From Ophioceras dolichostomum (taxonomy: Eukaryota; Ascomycota; Sordariomycetes; Magnaporthales; Ophioceraceae), in the NCBI GenBank assembly GCA_003049485.1, contig PYST01000002.1, positions 186,001-250,000 of the forward strand: a stretch of 64,000 nucleotides of DNA, written 5' to 3'. The translations under genes were made by a program, and so were the position numbers. Numbering within the stretch: position 1 is the first letter of the stretch; every line of letters starts with the position of its first letter. Shown here in pieces: positions 57,769 to 64,000 of the stretch. The notes beneath the pieces are model-generated. The model worked only from the letters and a program-made list of their open reading frames with translations, ran no database searches and was not told where the DNA came from.

Positions 57769-58559
57769 ATGGCCAAACCTCTAAGGCATCCCTTGCAGCG
57801 AATAGCGTCACCATCACGGACGTTTTCATTCGTTCTCCATCTCGTCGGCCTGATTGCCTTCTCATTGTCCTTCCGGTCCCTTTACACGTTCCCGACCCCC
57901 GTTTCAGATGGCTATGGCGGAAGCTTTCAGTTCCTCACTATCATCGGGTTGGCGCTGGCGGCGTTGGCCTTCGCCTTCGGGATCTTGGCCGACTTGACTC
58001 TCAACCCTACTTTCTTCGCCGCCAAGAACTTCGTGTCGATATGTTCGAATCCTCTCGAAGTCCTCATCAGCGTCCTTTACTGGGGCATTTCTCTATACGA
58101 CAAGTCGCTGCTTTTCCCGCCAGAGTTGCAGCTACCGTTTCTGGTCGACTTTGGCTTCCACGCCATGCCTGCCATCATGCTCACGCTTGATCTGCTGTTC
58201 TTCAGCCCGCCGTGGACCATCAAAATGAACGGTGCTTTGGGGCTCAGCATAGTGCTCGCATTTATGTATTGGGGCTGGGTCGAGCATTGCTTTACTCACA
58301 ATGGGACGTGAGTTACCGAACAGCGACTTGAGGTAGATGATATTCTTCTTCGTCCTACCTACTGGCTAACGTACACGCCTGAATAAGGTACCCGTATCCC
58401 CTTTTCGAGGTGCTCACCACCCCTCAAAGGGTCGTCCTCTTCACCTGCGCCGGCGCCATCGAAGCTGCCAGCACTATGGCGCTGAAGTGGGTTTATGGCC
58501 AGTTGAATGGGATCGAGGAGTTCAAGCGGGAGGCCTTGAGGCCGGCAAAACTGGATTAG
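57769..58559 (+). CDS. FAR-17a/AIG1-like multipass membrane protein
   Basis: Exons 57769-58307 and 58388-58559 flank an 80-bp intron (donor GTGAGT, acceptor AATAAG) and give 236 aa. There are about six hydrophobic helices (FVLHLVGLIAFSLSF, FLTIIGLALAALAFAFGIL, VLISVLYWGISLY, VDFGFHAMPAIMLTLDLLFF, LGLSIVLAFMYWGWV, and RVVLFTCAGAIEAA). The family includes human AIG1/ADTRP, which hydrolyse fatty-acid esters of hydroxy fatty acids with a Thr and a His. Thr57 in FQFLT and His131 in FGFHAMP sit at matching places, as judged from memory. It is probably an ER membrane lipid hydrolase. The substrate is untested. The second exon encodes the short YPYPLFEVLTTPQR segment. Confidence 0.88.
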
Positions 58560-59001
58560 AAGGTATCTTCATCCATGGACACCAAAGGAGAACGACGGGC
58601 GACCTCGAAACCTCGACCGCGCATGCCACGAGGCTGCCCTCTCCTCCAAATTCCAAGTCCATCGAGGCTCAACCGTTCGATTTATGTCCTCTAGCTCTTT
58701 TGAACGGATAATTTTATTTCTGCCGCCGACAGGAACTCCCTTCATGTCAAGCAAATTGTAGGAGTACCTTGGGCCAAAGGTTGGAAAGCACACTCCCAAT
58801 ATAATATGTGTCCTGCTCAACCGCTTTTGTCCCCCGCAGTCGCACGCGACATTGTGGACCAATTATCGTGGTTCGACCCCTCCGACTCGGCCTTACGAGC
58901 CTTGCCACCACGATTCTCTCACCATTGCTTCGTTTGCCTGGTACTTACCGTACGATAAACTGTCATGACGTATCATTGCATCGCGCCGGTAATAGGAAGG
59001 G
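58560..59001. other. Spacer upstream of the NLR gene
   Basis: This 0.44 kb holds the FAR-17a 3' UTR and the presumed NLR promoter. No motif or ORF is convincing. Confidence 0.5.
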
Positions 59002-62000
59002 ATGGGCACGCCAACAATAAACGATAGGGGCTTCTCTGTGGTGCATGAGCCTGATGGTGGCACTGCGGTGGTCGAGTAGGTTCTCACCTATCCTGAAAAC
59101 TGCCAGTCTTCCTTGCGCAACACATAGACACTGACTACCTAGCTACCTACCTACCAACCATATCAACACCATACAGCATTGTAATTGTACACGGCTTGCA
59201 GGGCCATCCGTACAAGACATGGGCAAGCACGGCAAAGAAATCTGCCAACGTCGCGCCCAAGGCCGAGACGGCCAGTTCATCGAAGCCGGAGCCAGATGTC
59301 AGACCAGATAACCGCAGACACTCCTTGCGCGCGGCGGTCTCGAAGATATTCAAAAACGATGCGTCGCAGACCTCGCCCACGGATGGCTCTGTTTCAGCCT
59401 CGGGCAAAAACAGACGTCGTGAGGGTTCATCGTCTTCCTCGGTCTTCTGGCCCAAAGATTTTCTTCCTCACGGCTGCAAGAACTCCCGAATTATGGTCTA
59501 CGGCTACGACAGCCTGGTCACCAAGTACCTGGCCGCTGGGACGAACGAGAATAACATCTTCTCGCAAGGGAAAGACATGTTGTTTGAACTCGCCCGCGAG
59601 AGGGAACTTAATCGGCCCCTGATATTCGTTGCTCATAGCCTTGGCGGCATTGTCGTCAAGGAGATGCTGGCAAGATCAGCAGCTTCCACGGAGCATGCGC
59701 TCGCCAACGTCGTGAGCTCCACAGCCGGCATCATTTTTCTCGGAACACCTCATCGGGGCAGTCAGGGGCTGGCCGCTCTAGGGGAATGGGCGCGGAGTTT
59801 TGCCAGCAACAAATTGCGGTTCCGGACGAACGCCTCGATCATCAATGCACTAGGCCTGAAGTCTACTGACCTGGAGAGGGCACAGGAAGCCTTTTCCGTC
59901 CTCTGGCAGGAACATGGCTTTCGGGTAAAAACTTTTCAGGAGGGCTTCGGCTTAACGGGTATCAACCTCGGCCGACTGGGAGAAAAGGTTGTCCCCGACT
60001 TTTCGTCACTGATCGGCGATGCCCGTGAGCGAGCCGAAACGATCCAGACCAATCACATGGAGATGTGCCGCTTCACGGAGCCCGACGACCCTAATTACCG
60101 AAAGATTGCGAGCGAAATCGTGTCCATATATACATCGATCGCAACGAACCAGACCGAACACTCGCGTCGGCCGAACACAGCGAACAGCCCGGATATCCCT
60201 GCAGCCGTACAGTGGGCATCTGACGAGGATGACGCCCTTCAGTCCCTGAGATTTCCGGGGATGTTCCAACGCCTGAACAGCCTGGAAAGGCCGACCGACA
60301 TGACTTGCAGCTGGCTTTTACGCCAACCAGCTTTCCGACGGTGGCTCGACGGCGATAATACCGGTGATCCCGTCTCAACGCCGGCCGGGCTGATCTGGAT
60401 TAAGGGCAAACCAGGGGCAGGAAAGTCGACGCTGATGAAGCATGCTTTCCTTCAAACATCGGCGAGGCGGGATCAGTCGGACTGCTCCGCGGCATCCTTT
60501 TTCTTCAACGCCAAGGGAGACGACTTGGAACACTCACCCCTGGGTCTGTTCAGGTCCTTGCTGTACCAGCTTCTCCCTCATTACCCCAAGTACCTCAAGC
60601 GCCTGGTTGAGCTAAGAAAGGGGCAATGGGAGATGCCCGATGGCTTCAACGAGGAATCTGAGCTCAGAGCCCTTTTCCAGTCAGTTTTCACCGAGAGGAG
60701 CACAAGGCGAGCTATCATCTTCGTCGACGCCCTCGATGAGTGCGACGAGCGGGCCATACGCGACCAGGCCTACTTTTGGGGAGACATAACCAAGCGTGCC
60801 CACGAAACCGGTGCTGCGCTTAGCGTTTGCCTCTCTAGCAGACACTTCCCCTCGATCACACTGCGCGACTGTCTCGAGATCGTGGTGTAAGCCCACAACG
60901 GACTGGACATCATGACCTATGTCAATCGGAAGCTGAACCTTTGCATCAAAAGTGACGGCCCAGAGTTGAGGGCGCTGAAGGACAAGATCATGGAGAAGTC
61001 AGCCGGCGTGTTCCTCTGGGTGGTGTTGGTGGTGGATTCTGTACTGCAGAAGCGCGATGAGGGCAAGAGCTTAAAATACTTGCTCAAGGACGTCGACACC
61101 ATTCCCGAGCAGCTTGAGGACTTGTTCTCACAGATCCTCACTCGAATACCCGCAAATTCGAGAGAGATCACACTCCGATTATTCCAGTGGGCGGTACTGT
61201 CTACTGCGCCTCTTCGAGTGTACGAGTGGCACCACATCATGGCCTTCATCCAAGGAGGCCCGCCCGCCTCCCTCCAAGAGTGGAGGATGTCGGACCAATA
61301 TATCGAGACAGACGAGCAGCTTGAAAAGCAGATCCGGACCCTCTCGGGGGGTCTCGTCGAAGTGGCCAGCACAGGCGTTCTGGAGCCTCTATCCGCGGGT
61401 GCCTCGGATCACCGGAACGACTCGGACCTTGGATCGTTCTCTGCTAGGGCCGGGTCACTCGATTTCGACGTAGGCGAGACTCGTCTTGTCCAGCTGGTTC
61501 ACGAATCTGTGAGGGAATACTTCCTGCGAGGTGATGGATTTCGCACGCTTGGGACTGAAAACCCGACCAATCCCATAGGCGAGGGTCACATTACAATCAT
61601 GAACACAATCCTCGACTACGTCCGCATTAAGGAGCTGGACGCTCTCGTTGAAGCTCGCGGCGTGTCTGAGAGTAAACATCGGCCACCAAGCGCTAGATCT
61701 TCGAGATCAAATAGCGTCCAAAGCTTTCATTCGGCTGCGAGTCATGAGAGACATCAGGACGGCGACACATCAGCCTACATTTACCAGCCGCCGGTAGCGA
61801 TGTCAGAACATGTCGACGGCGAAGGCAACTCTGCGCAGAAGGAGACTCGTCCTCCCCAACCCGAACTCAACCCTTTCGACACATCCTCTTTGTCTCTCCC
61901 TCTCAGCCGGCAGTCCTGCGTCCTAGAGGCACACCCGGCCCTCCTATCCTATGCGACATCTAAGATGTTTGAGCATGCACGACTGGCAGACGCCACCGAA

Positions 62001-63074
62001 GCGGCCCCCGACCGGATTGTGCTTCGCCTTCTGGAGTCAGCATCCTGGACAAGATGGCTCATGCTTTGCGAGGACCTTCCCCGTACAACCGGCCTGCTGT
62101 GTTACGCGGCGGACCTTGAGCTCTCCTCATGGGTCAGGGCCATCGGAGGCCAACCGAACCTATCTCGTGGGTTGGTACAAGATGCGGTGGTGGAAGTCTT
62201 GGGGAGGTCTAATCTAAGGGCAATAAGGACGCTCCTGGAGCATTTCCCGGCGTCTCGGCTCTTCGAACTATGGGGACTATGGGGACTGTTACCAATGCTC
62301 CTGATCGTCGTCCGTCGGCAGGACATTGCCGTCGCTTCAGAGCTTCTCCGTCACGGCGCTGACGTAGATGACCGTGGCGGTATCGCGATGGAAACGGCGC
62401 TTCACATTGCTTGCGACTCTTCTCCTCCTAGTCATGCTATCGTGGACCTGCTATTGCAGAATGGGGCAGATGTGAACGCCACCGACAGGTACTCACAGAC
62501 CCCTCTTTTCCGTTTGTGGGAGACTAAGTGTTCCATCGATGTGAACCACACCTCTGTCCTCCGCCTCCTGATCAAGCACGGGGCAGACGTCCGCGGTGTT
62601 GATGAGAACGGGTACACAGCCTTGTATCGTGCCGCGGGATTTGCCAACAAATCTCTGCCATCTATGGCTTTGTGCGAGGCCATTAAGATGCTCCTAGACG
62701 CAGGGGCAGCCCCCGATGCCAAACCCAAGTTCGGCGAAATGGCACTGCACATTGCCGCCCGCTCTGGAGACCGGATGGTCGTGGCCGAGCTGGTTCGGGG
62801 CGGGGCAGATGTCTACGGGCGCGATGCCCTCGGGTACGTGCCGTTGCACTATGCGGTTGAAGACCACGACGAGGGTATGGTAGAAGAGCTGCTGGGGCAC
62901 ATGAGGTGGACTGTCGACGTGCCAAGTAATGGCGGACACACGCCTCTCGATTTTGCCCGCAAGCGTCCGAACTGGAGGGAGTCCACTCGGAGAATCATCA
63001 GAATGCTCGAGGCTCGGCGCGATGGGCCGCCCGAACCACCGCCGACCCCTGACGCGATGGTCGTGGATTCATAG
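59002..63074 (+). CDS. NLR-like protein: alpha/beta hydrolase - NACHT - ankyrin repeats, with in-frame TAA
   Basis: Exon 1 is 59002-59075 (MGTPTINDRGFSVVHEPDGG), then a 101-bp intron (donor GTAGGT, acceptor ATACAG), then exon 2 from 59177. The N-terminal alpha/beta hydrolase-like domain has IVIVHGLQGHPYKTW, the nucleophile elbow HSLGG and FLGTPHRGS. The NACHT domain has Walker A GKPGAGKST and Walker B IIFVDALDECDE. The C-terminus has about five ankyrin repeats (AIVDLLLQNGADVNATD, VLRLLIKHGADV, GYVPLHYAVEDHDEGMVEEL). A TAA at 60888-60890 interrupts the frame after CLEIVV; the following codons (AHNGLDIMTYVNRKL) continue the family pattern. If GTAAGC at 60887 is a donor and CAAAAG (60952) the acceptor, a 66-nt in-phase intron removes the stop and yields about 1301 aa. 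Fungal NLRs of this kind act in allorecognition or stress. Whether this copy is functional is open. Confidence 0.85.
60887..60952 (+). other. In-frame TAA with overlapping candidate 66-nt intron
   Basis: GTAAGC at 60887-60892 contains the stop TAA (60888-60890). An acceptor CAAAAG ends at 60952, with a GCTGAAC branch-like site 18 nt before it. The excised length is a multiple of three. The removed 22 codons include HNGLDIMTYVNRKL, which looks conserved in NACHT proteins, so this may be a damaged copy rather than an authentic intron. Confidence 0.5.
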
Positions 63075-63698
63075 TAGGATGTTCACACTGTATCTCTGGC
63101 CACGTCCTTAGCATCAATCTCTTCTTTCTAAATATTTACCTGGGTACTGATACTCATTTTCTCTCTCTGTGGGGGGGTAACTACCCAGGTACCCGCCCTA
63201 CCTGGTACTGATACTCATTTTCTCTCTCTGTGGGGGGGTAACTACCCAGGTACCCGCCCCTAATCGAGGGAGGACTACATATTACTAGATAGAGTGTTGG
63301 AAACGGAGTCACGCCTCGAAACCATTCATCAAAGAAGCCTCCGTAGCTTTTCGTCACCACAGATCGCAGTCCTCTTCTTCACCTTTTTTTTTTCGTGCGC
63401 CCTCCAGAAGACATTTATGAACCCTGAGCCCTGAATGATGCCCTGTACCCGATCATGGACATGCTTAGTCATCTACGAGGGTCCAGCCCACTTTCCGTTC
63501 CCTCGTTCCCTCGAATACCTCCCCTCCTTTTAGCAAGCAAGAATATCGGAGCTTCGATCGATCCACAAAATTCGAGTCACCGTTTCTCCCTCCCTCAAGT
63601 CTCAACGGTCGAAAACGTGCTCTCGTGCTTCCTTAGTCCATTCTGTCCCAGGTCCCTTCTCCCTTCTTTTCTGGCTTACTCGCCGCAGTTCAGTAACG
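63075..63698. other. Spacer downstream of the NLR gene
   Basis: This is a 0.62 kb spacer with the NLR 3' UTR, a tandem duplication (63143-63259) and C/T-rich sequence (63500-63680) typical of a promoter for the next plus-strand gene. Confidence 0.55.
63143..63259. repeat. Tandem duplication, 56 bp identical at 61-bp spacing
   Basis: Bases 63143-63198 are repeated exactly at 63204-63259. Each copy contains GGTACTGATACTC, a G7 run and TACCCAGGTACC. It is 69 bp after the NLR stop codon. Confidence 0.9.
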
Positions 63699-64000
63699 AT
63701 GTCGGTATGTGATCAAGCTGTTCCCTCAAACTTTGATCCCCAACTCCCCAAGATCAAGTCGCACTTACACAATTCACTGACTGGACACTGATGATGACAC
63801 CACTGAATGCTAGTCCTTCTTTATTGAGAACAAAAATGTTGGCAACAAGGCCGAGAGCGAGGATTGGAGAAGTATGCCAAAACCAGCATTTGCTTTATGT
63901 TAATTGGGTCTAGACAAAAGTGACTGACAGGAGACCGTCCGACTCTATTATACGGAATATAGTCCGTGGCTACAACCCCCTAACCGCCCCCGATGTCCTA
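63699..64000 (+). CDS. Possible 5' end of a gene (partial)
   Basis: A plausible start ATG at 63699 (MS) is followed by GTATGT. An acceptor TGCTAG at 63808-63813 then leads to an open exon reading SFFIENKNVGNKAESEDWR, ending at a second donor GTATGC (63872). Both introns would have strong donors and a C/T-rich promoter precedes them. The product cannot be recognised from about 20 residues, and the rest lies beyond the window. Alternatively these could be 5' UTR exons. Confidence 0.4.

Noticed and set aside
58860..58885. GGTTCGA-like sequence suggesting a tRNA B box
   Set aside because: The flanks do not form a cloverleaf and no A box lies at the right distance.

Overview
The window is nuclear DNA of a filamentous ascomycete. 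Genes carry short introns (about 70-200 bp) with GTAWGT-type donors and CTRAC-like branch sites, and untranslated spacers are long. The gene set is typical of Pezizomycotina: a Zn2Cys6 regulator, a NACHT/ankyrin NLR, a CVNH lectin, an ABCC pump and a cytochrome P450. Cytochrome c1 reads like a Sordariomycete protein, so Sordariomycetes is the best guess; genus and species cannot be told from the sequence. No transposon, rRNA, tRNA or CRISPR was recognised.

Layout. 1-170: C-terminus of a Ser/Thr kinase (+). 673-2126: secreted/single-pass membrane protein (-, 3 exons). 3757-6631: CLIP-170/Tip1-type CAP-Gly protein (-). 9339-10508: conserved ARM-like fungal protein (-), divergent from NOP14 (10823-13615, +). 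13918-15075: bacterial-style MarR-GNAT fusion (-). 17191-19223: cytochrome P450 (+). 22223-23173: Myb/SANT-like protein (-). 28756-30516: Cys-rich protein of unknown family (+). 31476-36806: ABCC transporter (-). 42040-43415: cytochrome c1 (+). 44163-45935: MBD4-type DNA glycosylase (+). 46594-47488: CVNH protein (+). 48047-49254: two doubtful minus-strand ORFs. 49882-53517: nine-exon Zn2Cys6 factor (-) with a 6-nt microexon. 54949-56973: WD40-cyclophilin PPWD1/Cyp15 (-). 57769-58559: FAR-17a/AIG1-like membrane protein (+). 59002-63074: alpha/beta-hydrolase-NACHT-ankyrin NLR (+) with an in-frame TAA. 63699-end: possible start of another gene.

The genes are not an operon or a recognisable biosynthetic cluster. 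Housekeeping genes (NOP14, CYT1, PPWD1, CLIP) are interleaved with accessory genes (P450, ABCC pump, MarR-GNAT, CVNH, NLR). Three spacers of 3 to 5.6 kb hold no convincing gene.

Most unusual: (i) the NLR, where one TAA codon is also part of a GTAAGC splice donor that could remove it in frame; (ii) the 6-nt microexon; (iii) at least seven exact copies of the palindrome TACCTAGGTA, all in spacers; (iv) the MarR-GNAT fusion, a candidate for transfer from bacteria. Exon borders were inferred by eye from splice consensus, frame continuity and remembered family patterns, not from transcripts.
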